Assembly: GCF_000378185.1 (NCBI RefSeq)
Contig: NZ_KB899386.1
Span: forward strand, 1 to 64,000
Length of the DNA: 64,000 nt
Source: Salinimonas chungwhensis DSM 16280
Lineage (GTDB): Bacteria > Pseudomonadota > Gammaproteobacteria > Enterobacterales > Alteromonadaceae
Direction of reading: 5' to 3'
Both the position numbers and the translations under genes were made by a program. The notes beneath the pieces were generated by a model. That model saw nothing but the letters and a program-made list of their open reading frames with translations, ran no database searches and was not told the origin of the DNA. This document shows, piece after piece, positions 7,134 to 16,336 of this stretch (positions within the stretch are counted from its first letter, which is position 1; each line of letters opens with the position of its first letter).

Positions 7134-8048
7134 CTAATATTCCGGCATGCAGTGATTGAAAGTCTCTTGCGCAACGATAGCGCCTGGGTGCCTAATTACC
7201 ACAGCAGCCACTTTGGCACCATACAACGCTGAGTCAAACGCACTGTGCTCCTTTGCTCGTGAGGCCAGATATCCGGCGTTAAATGCATCGCCTGCAGCGG
7301 TGGTGTCAACAACATTTTCAACAGGATTGATGGGAACAGACTGGCTTCCTGACGGTGTTAGTAGATAAACACCAGATGCGCCGTTTTTAATCACGCTTTC
7401 CCCAATATTAAAGGCGGATAAATGCTCTACCACCTGACTTACTGTTGTGTGTTGGTAGAGCTGGGCGTGGTCATCAACGCCAGATAATGCAATATCGCTG
7501 AGCGCGTAGGCGCGGTCGGCCCATTCGCGTGCGTCGGCTACGCTGTTCCAAAGTGCAGGACGGTAATTCAGATCAAAGGCAATTTTACAGCCCTGCCGAC
7601 GTAAGTCGGCGATGACATCAAACAAGCTTTGGCGCTGCGCATCATCCAGAATCGCTATAGAGATTCCGCTAAAGTAAAAAAGGTCAGGGGCGGGGATGGG
7701 GGAACGCATTTCATTAAAGGTCTGGGTCGCCGCAGAATCTTTCCGCCAATAGGTGAAGCTGCGTTCACCTGCATCATCAGTATGCACCATATAAAGCCCG
7801 AGATGACGAACGGCTGCCCGTTGTACCAGGCTGGTGGAGAGCGACTCATTTTGCATATAGCGATAAAGTTGGTCGCTCTGAGCGTCGTCGCCTATCGCCG
7901 TTAAATAGTGTACGGTAGTGTCAGGTGAGCATCGCTTTAAATAGACAGCAGTATTAAATGTGTCGCCGGCAAAATTTTTAATCAGGTGGCCGGTGGGTTG
8001 CTCTACCAACTCAATCATGCACTCACCGAATATCACTATCTCTTTCAT
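7134..8048 (-). CDS. kdgK: 2-keto-3-deoxygluconate kinase (PfkB family)
   Basis: The enzyme phosphorylates 2-keto-3-deoxygluconate (KDG) to KDPG in the cytoplasm, the last uronate-specific step before the Entner-Doudoroff aldolase. The 304-residue protein has the PfkB sugar-kinase fold: IVIFGECMIEL at the N-terminus and the C-terminal ATP/anion-hole signature DTTAAGDAF with the catalytic base Asp254. It is the last gene of the minus-strand operon uxaC-uxuB-kdgK, 45 bp after uxuB, with RBS AAGGA before ATG 8048. KDG specificity is inferred from the operon; PfkB kinases are otherwise hard to tell apart. No KDPG aldolase gene is in the window. Confidence 0.88.
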   Translation of the reverse strand: MKEIVIFGECMIELVEQPTGHLIKNFAGDTFNTAVYLKRCSPDTTVHYLTAIGDDAQSDQLYRYMQNESLSTSLVQRAAVRHLGLYMVHTDDAGERSFTYWRKDSAATQTFNEMRSPIPAPDLFYFSGISIAILDDAQRQSLFDVIADLRRQGCKIAFDLNYRPALWNSVADAREWADRAYALSDIALSGVDDHAQLYQHTTVSQVVEHLSAFNIGESVIKNGASGVYLLTPSGSQSVPINPVENVVDTTAAGDAFNAGYLASRAKEHSAFDSALYGAKVAAVVIRHPGAIVAQETFNHCMPEY

Positions 8049-8093
8049 GATGTTTTCCTTGTAAGGTCGCTAACCTGTCAGGCCGTTTTTAAA

Positions 8094-9554
8094 TCACAAT
8101 GTTGCAAGACATTGCTCAGCATTATCACTATCTATCGTTGCCAGCTTATTGAGTTGAATGAGTACCGTTTCGCGAAATTCTGTATTGTCAGTTAACCCAC
8201 CAAAGATGCGTTTTTCGTTCAAAATGCGCTTACCTACTTCTTCAATATCCTCTGGATTAGCGGTTACCACGCCTGCTAATAAATCTGCCATGGGATCAGT
8301 AATCTTTCTTTTTGCCTGCACTGCTCTAATAACAAAAAGTATCCACGCTGCTACGACGGCACAAAGCAGGCTGATGCTTCGATTTTCTTCAATATTGTCT
8401 TTGATAGTGCCAAGAATGCGCGGCGGCAATTTCTGTGAACCATCCCAGGCAATCTGCGACAGTAAATGGTGAATATGTTTATTCTCAAACCGCTTAAGAA
8501 TGGCTTTCGCATAGTCTCCAGGAACCAGTGCCGCATCATGTTGTAACGTGGGCAAAATTTCCTGCTTGAGAAGACGGGTGATGAAATCGCTCATCGAATT
8601 GTGGGTGATGGCGTCAAACACGGTACGCATTTCACATAAACTACCCAGATAGGCAAGGGCTGAGTGCGTACCGTTCAATACCCGAAGTTTTGCGTTTTCG
8701 AAGATGTGCACATTGTCTGTAAAGACCACCCCGGCATTTTCCCAGGCAGGACGGGGGCCGCTAAAGTTATTTTCAATTACCCACTGAGAAAATGCTTCGC
8801 GCTGAACCGGCCATCTATCTTCTAACCCGGTTGCCTTTATGGTGGCTTTTTCAAGCGCTTCATCTGAAGCGGGTGTGATGCTATCCACCATCGTATTGGG
8901 AAAGCTGATGGTTTGCGCAATCCACTGGCTCACCGCCGGGTCATACCTGGCGGCAAACCGCTTTACTGCACGGTATAATTTGTCGCCATTTTCTGGCAGG
9001 TTGTCGCAACTGACTACTGTCAGTTCGTTATAGCCAGCTTTACGCCGTGTTGCCAATGCGGCCACAAGCAGGCCAATGGCTGATACTGGCGTGTCGGGGT
9101 GGGCAAGATCATGCTCAATATCCGCATGAGTAAGATCAAGCTCGCCCTGATTATTCAGACAATAGCCTTTTTCTGTAATGGTCAGGGTGATGATGGCGGT
9201 TTGCCGCGCCGTCATGCGGTCCATAACCCGCTGTCGATCGTCCTGCAAGACAAGTATTTCTTTAATAATGCCGACAATACTAACCTGAGGCTCGTCATCC
9301 AAAACCATTAAAGTATAAAGATTATCCTGCTCAGCTAACGCCTGTTTGAGTGTCGGGCTTCTCAGCGACACTGCGCTGATGCACCATTGTCCGCCATCGC
9401 GGGCAACCTGTTGTGTATACATTGCCTGGTGGGCCCGGTGAAATGCGCCCGGCCCTAAGTGAACAATGCCGATATCTGTACTTTGCCGGTCATAATCTGG
9501 CCTGGCTACATTTGCCGGTAATTTATGCAACGACTGATTAGTTAATCGGGTCAT
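8094..9554 (-). CDS. uxuB: Mannitol dehydrogenase-family oxidoreductase, fructuronate reductase
   Basis: The 486-residue protein belongs to the long-chain mannitol dehydrogenase family. The Rossmann motif HLGPGAFHRAHQ at residues 32-43 binds NAD(H), and the C-terminal domain carries KLRVLNGTHSALAYLG with the conserved Asn/His region. Between an isomerase and a KDG kinase gene the expected reaction is D-fructuronate to D-mannonate with NADH. Tagaturonate or mannitol would be alternatives, but the neighbouring mannonate dehydratase supports fructuronate. It starts 2 bp after the uxaC stop codon and lies in the same operon. The length agrees with the family. Confidence 0.88.
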   Translation of the reverse strand: MTRLTNQSLHKLPANVARPDYDRQSTDIGIVHLGPGAFHRAHQAMYTQQVARDGGQWCISAVSLRSPTLKQALAEQDNLYTLMVLDDEPQVSIVGIIKEILVLQDDRQRVMDRMTARQTAIITLTITEKGYCLNNQGELDLTHADIEHDLAHPDTPVSAIGLLVAALATRRKAGYNELTVVSCDNLPENGDKLYRAVKRFAARYDPAVSQWIAQTISFPNTMVDSITPASDEALEKATIKATGLEDRWPVQREAFSQWVIENNFSGPRPAWENAGVVFTDNVHIFENAKLRVLNGTHSALAYLGSLCEMRTVFDAITHNSMSDFITRLLKQEILPTLQHDAALVPGDYAKAILKRFENKHIHHLLSQIAWDGSQKLPPRILGTIKDNIEENRSISLLCAVVAAWILFVIRAVQAKRKITDPMADLLAGVVTANPEDIEEVGKRILNEKRIFGGLTDNTEFRETVLIQLNKLATIDSDNAEQCLATL

Positions 9555-9556
9555 AG

Positions 9557-10972
9557 TTATCCCAGCTTATAAGCTTGCTTGGCAAGTTTGTAGGTGAGCT
9601 GACTGGCAAGTTCAAATGCTTCATTTTCACTGATTCTGTGTTCTGCAATCAGTTGCGCCAGAAAGCGACAGTCCATGCGACGGGCGACATCATGGCGTGC
9701 CGGTATAGAAAGAAACGCTCGGGTGTCGTCGTTAAATCCTGCGGTATTGAAAAAGCCCGCCGTTTCAGTCATCTGATGGCGAAAGCGTAGCATGCCTTCC
9801 GGGCTGTCGTGGAACCACCAGGCTGGACCAAGTTTCAGGCAGGGATAATGGCCGGCCAATGGCGCCAGCTCGCGCGAATAGGTGGTTTCATCAAGAGTAA
9901 AAAGAATAATGGTTAAGTCACGCTCATTGCCATATTTGTTCAACAATGGCTTAAGCGCATCCACAAAATTTACTGCAACCGGTATATCGTGCCCTTTATC
10001 GCTACCGAATTGCTTAAATAACTGTGTATTGTGGCTGCGGTGCGAACCCGGATGAATTTGCATTACCATGCCGTCTTCAACACTCATGCCTGCCATTTCG
10101 GTGAGCATTTGCGCCCGGAAAAGATCCTGATCGGCTGCTGTGGCATCCGGGCTCAGCACTTTGCTAAAGAGCGCTTCACATTCACTTAGGGTCAAATCTG
10201 CTGTGGCTGCAGTAGGATGGCCGTGGTCAGTTGCTGTTGCCCCGTGCGCTTTAAATACTTCACGCCGGCGTCTAAGCGCGTTCAGGTAACCTTCCCACGT
10301 CAATGTGTCTTCGCCGGTCATTTCACCCAGGGTGGCGATATTTTGGGCGAAGTCATTCCTTGATGCATCGACCACATCATCGGGGCGGAAGGTGGTGATA
10401 ACACGCTTATTCCAGCCTGATTGCTTAAGCTTTTGATGGTGGGTTAAGGGATCTAACGCCCCTTCTGTTGTTGCAATAAGTTCAATATTAAAGCGGTCCA
10501 TCAGCGCACGGGGCTTGAATGCCGGTGTAGCAAGCTCGGCCGTAATATGATCATAGTAATTCATCGCATTTTTGCTGCACAACATATCCGTCATGCCAAA
10601 AACTTCGTGAAAAACGGTATCCAGCCATAAGCGTGAGGGGGTGGCGGCGAACAGATAATAATGGTCTGCAAAAACCTGCCAGGCTTTGCGCGGATCCTGT
10701 TCTGTGGGACCGTCATCAGTACGGCTGATGCCAAGGGTGTCTAACCCCACCCCCTGACTATATAGCATCCTGAACACATAATGGTCCGGTGTAATGAAAA
10801 GCTCAGTTGCATTGGTAAAGTTTTCATCGTAGGCAAACCAGCGAGGATCGGTATGTCCGTGGGGGCTGATGATCGGCATATCTTTCACTGACTGATAGAG
10901 TGCCCGGGCAGTGTCGCGGGTGGTTTTATCAACAGGAAACAACCTGTCTTCGTGCAGTAGAATCGGATCCAT
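9557..10972 (-). CDS. uxaC: Glucuronate (uronate) isomerase
   Basis: The 471-residue protein is a UxaC-family member of the amidohydrolase superfamily. It has an N-terminal HGH metal motif at residues 38-40 (SPHGHTD), the family's YRMLYSQG-type segment and a conserved MQIHPGSHRSHN stretch. It interconverts D-glucuronate and D-fructuronate (also galacturonate and tagaturonate) in the cytoplasm. It is the first gene of the uxaC-uxuB-kdgK operon, starting at ATG 10972 after a GAGGA RBS. A sigma70-type promoter overlapped by a palindromic operator lies about 65 bp upstream, next to the LacI-type regulator gene. Confidence 0.95.
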   Translation of the reverse strand: MDPILLHEDRLFPVDKTTRDTARALYQSVKDMPIISPHGHTDPRWFAYDENFTNATELFITPDHYVFRMLYSQGVGLDTLGISRTDDGPTEQDPRKAWQVFADHYYLFAATPSRLWLDTVFHEVFGMTDMLCSKNAMNYYDHITAELATPAFKPRALMDRFNIELIATTEGALDPLTHHQKLKQSGWNKRVITTFRPDDVVDASRNDFAQNIATLGEMTGEDTLTWEGYLNALRRRREVFKAHGATATDHGHPTAATADLTLSECEALFSKVLSPDATAADQDLFRAQMLTEMAGMSVEDGMVMQIHPGSHRSHNTQLFKQFGSDKGHDIPVAVNFVDALKPLLNKYGNERDLTIILFTLDETTYSRELAPLAGHYPCLKLGPAWWFHDSPEGMLRFRHQMTETAGFFNTAGFNDDTRAFLSIPARHDVARRMDCRFLAQLIAEHRISENEAFELASQLTYKLAKQAYKLG

Positions 10973-11022
10973 AACGTCCTCTTTTTGCCTGATGTAATCA
11001 AAATGGCACGTAAATAATAAGT

Positions 11023-11042
11023 TTATGCCACCGGTGGCATAA
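11023..11042. promoter_or_regulatory. Palindromic LacI-type operator of the uxaC operon
   Basis: TTATGCCACCGGTGGCATAA is a perfect 20-bp palindrome with the central CG typical of LacI-family sites. It overlaps the -10 element of the uxaC promoter, so binding would block transcription. The adjacent LacI-type gene (11077-12093) is the probable binder; inducer unknown. Confidence 0.75.
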
Positions 11043-11067
11043 TAGAAGTAGTGTAATTGTTGATCAA
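11039..11067 (-). promoter_or_regulatory. Predicted sigma70 promoter of uxaC-uxuB-kdgK
   Basis: On the minus strand, TTGATC (-35, 11067-11062), a 17-bp spacer and TATTAT (-10, 11044-11039) lie about 65 bp upstream of the uxaC start. Confidence 0.65.
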
Positions 11068-11076
11068 GCGTATTCT

Positions 11077-12093
11077 TTATTTTTTGCTGGTGGATTCGCG
11101 GATAATCAGGCGAGGTATTACCGACTCGCTCTGCGTATTTTGGATGGGTAAACCTTCAATTTGGCCAATAAGTTTCTTCGCTGCGATGGAGGCCATTTGG
11201 GCAACAGGGCGACGTATTGTAGTCAGTGAGGGTATCATTCGGGAGGCCATCAGGTTGTCATCGAAACCAACCACCGACAATGCCTCGGGAATAGCAATAT
11301 TTAAGTCGTGCGCCGCCTTTATCACACCTACCGCCATCTCATCGTTATTGGCAAATATAGTAGCTGGACGGGGAACTTTCTGTAGTAGTAAGCGGCCACA
11401 TTCGATACCGCTTTCGTAGGTATTGTTTCCCTCAACAATCCAGTCCTTCGCGATATTGATATTTAAATCCCGTAAAGTCTGGCAAAACCCCTCGAGCCGT
11501 TCTATTGACGATGAGTAGGCGCCCGGCCCGCTAATCACGGCAATATCGCTATGGTTTTGCGCCGCCAGGTAACGGGCCAGTTCCTCTACCGCGGTTCTGT
11601 CATCTGATATTACTATTTTGTCCGGGTCGTCTAACTTTACTGACGTCATGCGAACATAATTGATACCACGCTGTCGAAAATTTTCTGCCAGCCCGGAGGA
11701 TTCCGATACGGGGGGCAACACGATAACGCCATCCACACTGGATCGTTTTACAAAGTTAAGGCAATTATCTACAAAATTGTCTTGGTGATAATGACAGGGG
11801 TGAACAATGAGTTCGTATCCCTTTTCAGTGATAACGTCCAACACACCCTCTTGCACCTGGTCGATGTAAAAGGTGCCCGGGTTGTCATAAATAATACCCA
11901 GTAAATAGGAACGCCTGACCGCCAGGCCTCTGGCTTTTTTGTCCGGTGAGAATCCTTCCTGTTTGATAATGTGCTCGATCTTTTTCCTGGTGTCGCTATT
12001 TACATTGGCCGCACCATTGATCACCCGTGACACGGTTCGTTTTGAGACACCAGCCTGCTGCGCGATGTCATTGATCGTAGAGCGTTTTTTCAT
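11077..12093 (-). CDS. LacI-family transcriptional regulator of uronate catabolism
   Basis: The 338-residue regulator has an N-terminal LacI helix-turn-helix (INDIAQQAGVSKRTVSRVINGA, read in two adjoining parts at about residues 8-29), a hinge helix region, and a periplasmic-binding-protein-like effector domain ending in TTIRRPVAQMA and LIIREST. It lies immediately upstream of the uxaC operon on the same strand and is separated from it by the operator at 11023-11042, so it probably represses that operon and is relieved by a pathway intermediate (KDG or a uronate). It may also control the facing receptor operon. No truncation. Confidence 0.85.
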   Translation of the reverse strand: MKKRSTINDIAQQAGVSKRTVSRVINGAANVNSDTRKKIEHIIKQEGFSPDKKARGLAVRRSYLLGIIYDNPGTFYIDQVQEGVLDVITEKGYELIVHPCHYHQDNFVDNCLNFVKRSSVDGVIVLPPVSESSGLAENFRQRGINYVRMTSVKLDDPDKIVISDDRTAVEELARYLAAQNHSDIAVISGPGAYSSSIERLEGFCQTLRDLNINIAKDWIVEGNNTYESGIECGRLLLQKVPRPATIFANNDEMAVGVIKAAHDLNIAIPEALSVVGFDDNLMASRMIPSLTTIRRPVAQMASIAAKKLIGQIEGLPIQNTQSESVIPRLIIRESTSKK

Positions 12094-12205
12094 AGTTTGA
12101 GGAATGATACGTTTAATCTCATTTGACAGCAGAGTAGCGTGTCAGCATTCGACTGACAAAGAGTTTTGCTCTTTGACCAGTGCGTTGCCAGAAGCACGTA
12201 GATGG

Positions 12206-12928
12206 TTACTCAAGCTCTTCAAAAAATTCCGGGTGGCGCGCTTTCACAGAGTCTATCACTTGCAGTATCAGATGCAGGTGGCTGCTCATCGCGGCTCTGG
12301 CAAGCTCAGGATCTCTTGCCTTTAAAGCATCGACAATAGCCACATGTTGCTCCAGTACGCTTTGGTACTGGCCACCGGATTCTTTAAGACCCAAATTGCG
12401 GACTCTGTCCATGTGCGCTTTTTCATACTGAATAAGACTCGCGGCGCGCTGATACTGCGCAAAATCAGCAAAGGTCTGGTGAAAAGCGTCATCCAGTTGC
12501 TGAAACGAGAGTGCATCCATCTTGCTGGCCGCCAGGCGCTGCTTCTCAATAAGTTGCTCACATTCAAGAATCAGTTCATCCGTTGCCTTCTCAGCGCAGA
12601 GGGCCACTATTGCCACTTCCAGTGCTTCGCGAATGAACCGGGCTTCAATAATTTTTGAAATACTTAACTTTGAAACAAAGGTTCCCCGCTGCGGGCGAAC
12701 TTCTACAAAACCTAATGCAGCCAGCTTTGCAATTGTCTCTCGCACCGGTGTCCGGCTGACTCCGTACTTTGCCGCCAGTTTATTCTCTGACATCGTCGAG
12801 CCAGGTTCGATGGCCATATTGACGATTTCATCACGCAGATGTTCGAAAAGCTGGTCAGAGGTTGACTGGTAATAAGATAATTGAATATCTGACATTGTCG
12901 TCGAGGTTTTCTTAGATTTTGATTTCAC
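12206..12928 (-). CDS. GntR/FadR-family (FCD) transcriptional regulator
   Basis: The 240-residue protein has a winged-helix GntR domain (MSENKLAAKYGVSRTPVRETIAKL, about residues 42-65, spoken of in parts) and an all-helical FCD ligand-binding domain at about 95-225. This subfamily includes UxuR/ExuR, which sense uronates. The frame starts with GTG 12928; an internal ATG at 12892 is an alternative start because neither has a strong RBS. It lies divergent from the TonB receptor/GH67/TRAP/ManD operon, and the palindrome TTGTATACAA at 13267-13276 near that operon's start is a plausible target. Its ligand is inferred from context only. Confidence 0.85.
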   Translation of the reverse strand: MKSKSKKTSTTMSDIQLSYYQSTSDQLFEHLRDEIVNMAIEPGSTMSENKLAAKYGVSRTPVRETIAKLAALGFVEVRPQRGTFVSKLSISKIIEARFIREALEVAIVALCAEKATDELILECEQLIEKQRLAASKMDALSFQQLDDAFHQTFADFAQYQRAASLIQYEKAHMDRVRNLGLKESGGQYQSVLEQHVAIVDALKARDPELARAAMSSHLHLILQVIDSVKARHPEFFEELE

Positions 12929-13364
12929 TATAGCACCGGTCTTACTGAAAATGAGTTACAGGTTCTCAAAAGAATGCCCTTACGATCGCACGTAAACACC
13001 CTCAAGTATCTTTTTTCTTCCAAATTATTAATCGTAATATCGAGTCCGAAAGGTTTAGCCTGCCCCCGTTGAGGGGGTACCTCCGACGGCAGTACTGCTG
13101 CAATGCGATAAAATATGAATAACGAAACAATCAGTATCAACGTGCCATCGCTCGTTTTGTTAATCAAAAGTTATACTGCCTTTATGATTTTTAATAATTG
13201 TTAAATTTTGGATCCTTTTCTCTGGTAGACCACCCATCTCGCCGCTATAGTGAGCTCAACTTGAAGTTGTATACAAGTATTCATGTGTCGGTTGTGCCTT
13301 CCGAAAGATAGATCAGAGTATCGGCACTGTCACCATCGTTCAACGCCAAATGTAAGAGGTAAGT
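12929..13364. promoter_or_regulatory. Divergent regulatory region between GntR gene and receptor operon
   Basis: This 436-bp gap contains no convincing gene. It holds a short hairpin CCCCC/GGGGG near 13063-13077, a possible -10 (TATAGT) near 13246, and the palindrome listed next. Promoters for both divergent units must lie here. Confidence 0.5.
13267..13276. promoter_or_regulatory. Candidate GntR (UxuR-like) operator
   Basis: TTGTATACAA is a 10-bp palindrome resembling the GTATAC core of FadR-subfamily sites such as UxuR/ExuR boxes. It lies about 90 bp upstream of the TonB receptor start and next to the GntR gene. A single short site is weak evidence. Confidence 0.45.
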
Positions 13365-16280
13365 ATGAACACAAGCAAGACTTTCACGCTGAGCAAACGA
13401 GGGCTACTGATGTTGGCAGTGGCTTCCGCGGTTACGTCTGTTCAGGCTCAGGAGCAGCCAGAGGAAGAGCCACAACAGACACAGGAAGCTACTCAGGAAA
13501 CTGAAGTTATTGAGGTGCGCGGCTACCGGGGAAGCTTATTCAACTCGACCGTGGCCAAACGCGACTCTCAGGGATTTGTAGATGAGGTCTTTTCAGATGA
13601 GCTGGGTAAGATGCCAAGCCAGAATCTGGCTGAGTCATTAAGCCGCATTCCCGGTGTAAAGATTAATCGGGATGTGACCGGTGAAGGCCAGCAAATTTCG
13701 GTACGGGGCCTGGGTCCAAGTTTTACTAAAATTGCGTTGAACGGCAATGCTATATCCATAGCCTCAGATGGTAGCCTAGGCTCGGGAAACAGAAATCGCG
13801 AAGTCGATTTGGATATCTTCCCGACCGAACTTTTCAGCAGTTTGTCGGTCTCAAAAACGGCGATGGCGCATCAGTTGGAAGGCGGAGTCTCAGGTTTTGT
13901 CAATATGCGGACCGCCCGTCCGTTTGATGCCGGTAATCAAACTTTTAAATATTCGTTAGAGGGCGCTTACGGCGATCTTAGGGGCGACATCAGCCCCCGT
14001 TACTCTGCAATTTACAAGAAAACAGTAAATGATAAGTTTGGGGTATTGGTGGGTGTAGCGGGTGCAAATACCAAATCCAGGGTCGATGGCTATGAAGCTG
14101 TCGCTTTATTTACTGACGGCTGTGTCGCACAGTGGAATGACCCTGAGCATACTGCATCTGGCTGCGTCGAGGGGAGCCAGGGACTGAATCACTTTTTCTG
14201 GAGCCCGGAAGCAACATCGGATTACGCTGCCGCCAATGAAGGTGTCAGTGTAGGTGACCCGGTAAATCCGGTGGCGACCTCCGGGCTGGCCGCTGACACA
14301 CTGGATACGGCGCTACTGCCTTATCTTGGCCGTCCCATGTTTACCTACGGGGATCGCGACAGAGTTTCCGGTATCATTTCATTGCAATACCGACCAAATG
14401 ATCGCATTGATGCAGTGCTTGATACGATGTATGCCAAGGCCTCTAAAGATTTCGTCAGAACAGAGGCAATGTGGTGGGGCAGACGTAACTACCTGCATCA
14501 GGGCGCTGCCATTATTCCGGAAAATGTCACGGTGGATGACAACGGTTATGTAACCGATGGTACATTCTACAATTCCCACATCTGGGTAGGTTCTCACGAT
14601 TATGAGGAAGACCTGGACTTTTACAGCATCATGCCCAGCGTATCGTGGATTGCCACGGATACGCTTACAGTGGATGTTTCAGCCAGTTTGACAAAATCAG
14701 AATTCGACCGTGATGAGCCCTATGTTCTTTACATGTCGCCGGGCGGCACGATGCAATTTACAAATGGCGATGTGCCAAGCTTTAACTTCAGTGAAAACCC
14801 GGCTGACCCGACTATCGGGTATACCTGGCAGCAGGAATACGACCAAAATAAAGATGGGGTCATCAGTGAGGATGAGAAGTTTGGCGATATGTTCCGCATC
14901 CAGCGTAATCACCGTGAAACGGAAACCAAAGGGTTTCACCTGGACTTTGCCTATGGAGAGGCCCCTGAGTATAACGGCTTCAAATTCGGTATCGCATGGG
15001 ATGAGAATACCTCCAATATGGATGCATTTGGCGGTACAGCCGAGTTTACCGAAAACAATGTGAGAAACTCCCCCGCCTATGGCAACTTTGCTGAATACCT
15101 GTCGCCATCACTGGTTGACGACCTGGGTACGGGCATCAGTGGCTATAACGGCTACACCGGTATTGCACAGGTCGACTGGGACCGGATTAAAGACGCGACC
15201 AATTACGACAGCTTTGAGGCCATCCCCTCTCAGGGCGATCAGTTTGGTGCGACTGTTGGTGATATCAGTGAGGAAGTGCTGGGCATTTATGTTGAAGCGA
15301 ATACTGAAACTGAAGTGGCAGGTCGCCTGTTAAGGGTAAATACCGGTGTGCGCTGGGTTGATACTGAGCAAAGTGTCGCGACTTCTGAAAGCCAGACAAG
15401 CACGAGTTATAGTAAGTTGCTGCCGTCATTGAGCTTAGTCTACGACTTTATGGAAGATGTGAAAATACGAGCCAGTGCTTCACGTAGCTTAACCCGGGCG
15501 AACCCGTCCGACTTGTTCCCCAATGCTTCGTGGGGAGGTTCTGGTATAGAAACCGTTAACGCGGGAAATCCATACCTTTCTCCCTTCGAAGCAACCAATT
15601 TTGATATTGGCGGCGAGTGGTATTTCTCGGAGCTGGGCTATATCGGGCTTACGTTCTTTGAAAAAGAAGTCACCGGATTTACCCGGTCTGACAGTATCAC
15701 CGTGGCCTTCGAGAACCTTGGCCAGTATGGCATTGATGTCAATGATATCGGCGATGATCGACAGCAGGCGCTGCTGGAATGTGGTGGGCCGTCGCAGTGT
15801 ACAGCTACTGTTAACACGCGCAATAATATCGATGGCGCAACAACATTGAGTGGTTTTGAGGCAGTGTGGGTGCAACCGCTGGATATCATCGTTGAAGGTC
15901 TTGGTTTCAATATCAGTGGTACAACAATTCGTCAGGATGCCAGCGACGATGATGCCATCATTACCGGTATTTCAGATCTGAGTTACAACGGAACGCTGTT
16001 CTATGAAAACGAGTTCTTCCAGACCCGAGTCACGGTTAATCATCAGGATGGTTCTGCAAGTTATTACACACAGGGTAAAGAAGTATTTTCGTTTGACCGG
16101 ACACAGATTGACTTGTCCGCCAGTTACAACCTGCCGGTTGATATGGATATGACGGTGACACTTGATGCTTACAACCTGACCAACGAGCCTGTGGGCAACT
16201 GGCATGAGTATGAAGGTATTGCCTTTAATGCATACTATCCCGGCGCGACTTATACACTGGGTCTTCGAGGCTCGTTTTAG
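13365..16280 (+). CDS. TonB-dependent receptor, probably for aldouronates/xylo-oligosaccharides
   Basis: The 971-residue outer-membrane protein starts at ATG 13365 (RBS AAGAGGTAAGT) with a signal peptide cut after QAQ. A TonB-box-like stretch (EVIEVRGYRGS) precedes a plug domain with LAESLSRIPGVKI, RGLGPSFTKIALNG and a C-terminal 22-strand barrel ending in an aromatic F (TYTLGLRGSF). Such large receptors of marine gammaproteobacteria import oligosaccharides using TonB energy. It is the first gene of a five-step operon with GH67 alpha-glucuronidase, TRAP transporter and ManD, so methylglucuronoxylan oligomers or aldouronic acids are the likely cargo. Specificity is inferred from context. Confidence 0.92.
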   Translation: MNTSKTFTLSKRGLLMLAVASAVTSVQAQEQPEEEPQQTQEATQETEVIEVRGYRGSLFNSTVAKRDSQGFVDEVFSDELGKMPSQNLAESLSRIPGVKINRDVTGEGQQISVRGLGPSFTKIALNGNAISIASDGSLGSGNRNREVDLDIFPTELFSSLSVSKTAMAHQLEGGVSGFVNMRTARPFDAGNQTFKYSLEGAYGDLRGDISPRYSAIYKKTVNDKFGVLVGVAGANTKSRVDGYEAVALFTDGCVAQWNDPEHTASGCVEGSQGLNHFFWSPEATSDYAAANEGVSVGDPVNPVATSGLAADTLDTALLPYLGRPMFTYGDRDRVSGIISLQYRPNDRIDAVLDTMYAKASKDFVRTEAMWWGRRNYLHQGAAIIPENVTVDDNGYVTDGTFYNSHIWVGSHDYEEDLDFYSIMPSVSWIATDTLTVDVSASLTKSEFDRDEPYVLYMSPGGTMQFTNGDVPSFNFSENPADPTIGYTWQQEYDQNKDGVISEDEKFGDMFRIQRNHRETETKGFHLDFAYGEAPEYNGFKFGIAWDENTSNMDAFGGTAEFTENNVRNSPAYGNFAEYLSPSLVDDLGTGISGYNGYTGIAQVDWDRIKDATNYDSFEAIPSQGDQFGATVGDISEEVLGIYVEANTETEVAGRLLRVNTGVRWVDTEQSVATSESQTSTSYSKLLPSLSLVYDFMEDVKIRASASRSLTRANPSDLFPNASWGGSGIETVNAGNPYLSPFEATNFDIGGEWYFSELGYIGLTFFEKEVTGFTRSDSITVAFENLGQYGIDVNDIGDDRQQALLECGGPSQCTATVNTRNNIDGATTLSGFEAVWVQPLDIIVEGLGFNISGTTIRQDASDDDAIITGISDLSYNGTLFYENEFFQTRVTVNHQDGSASYYTQGKEVFSFDRTQIDLSASYNLPVDMDMTVTLDAYNLTNEPVGNWHEYEGIAFNAYYPGATYTLGLRGSF

Positions 16281-16336
16281 TCCTATAACTCACGACCAGA
16301 CCTGCTGACTAAGCAGGTCTCACCGAGAGGGTGATC

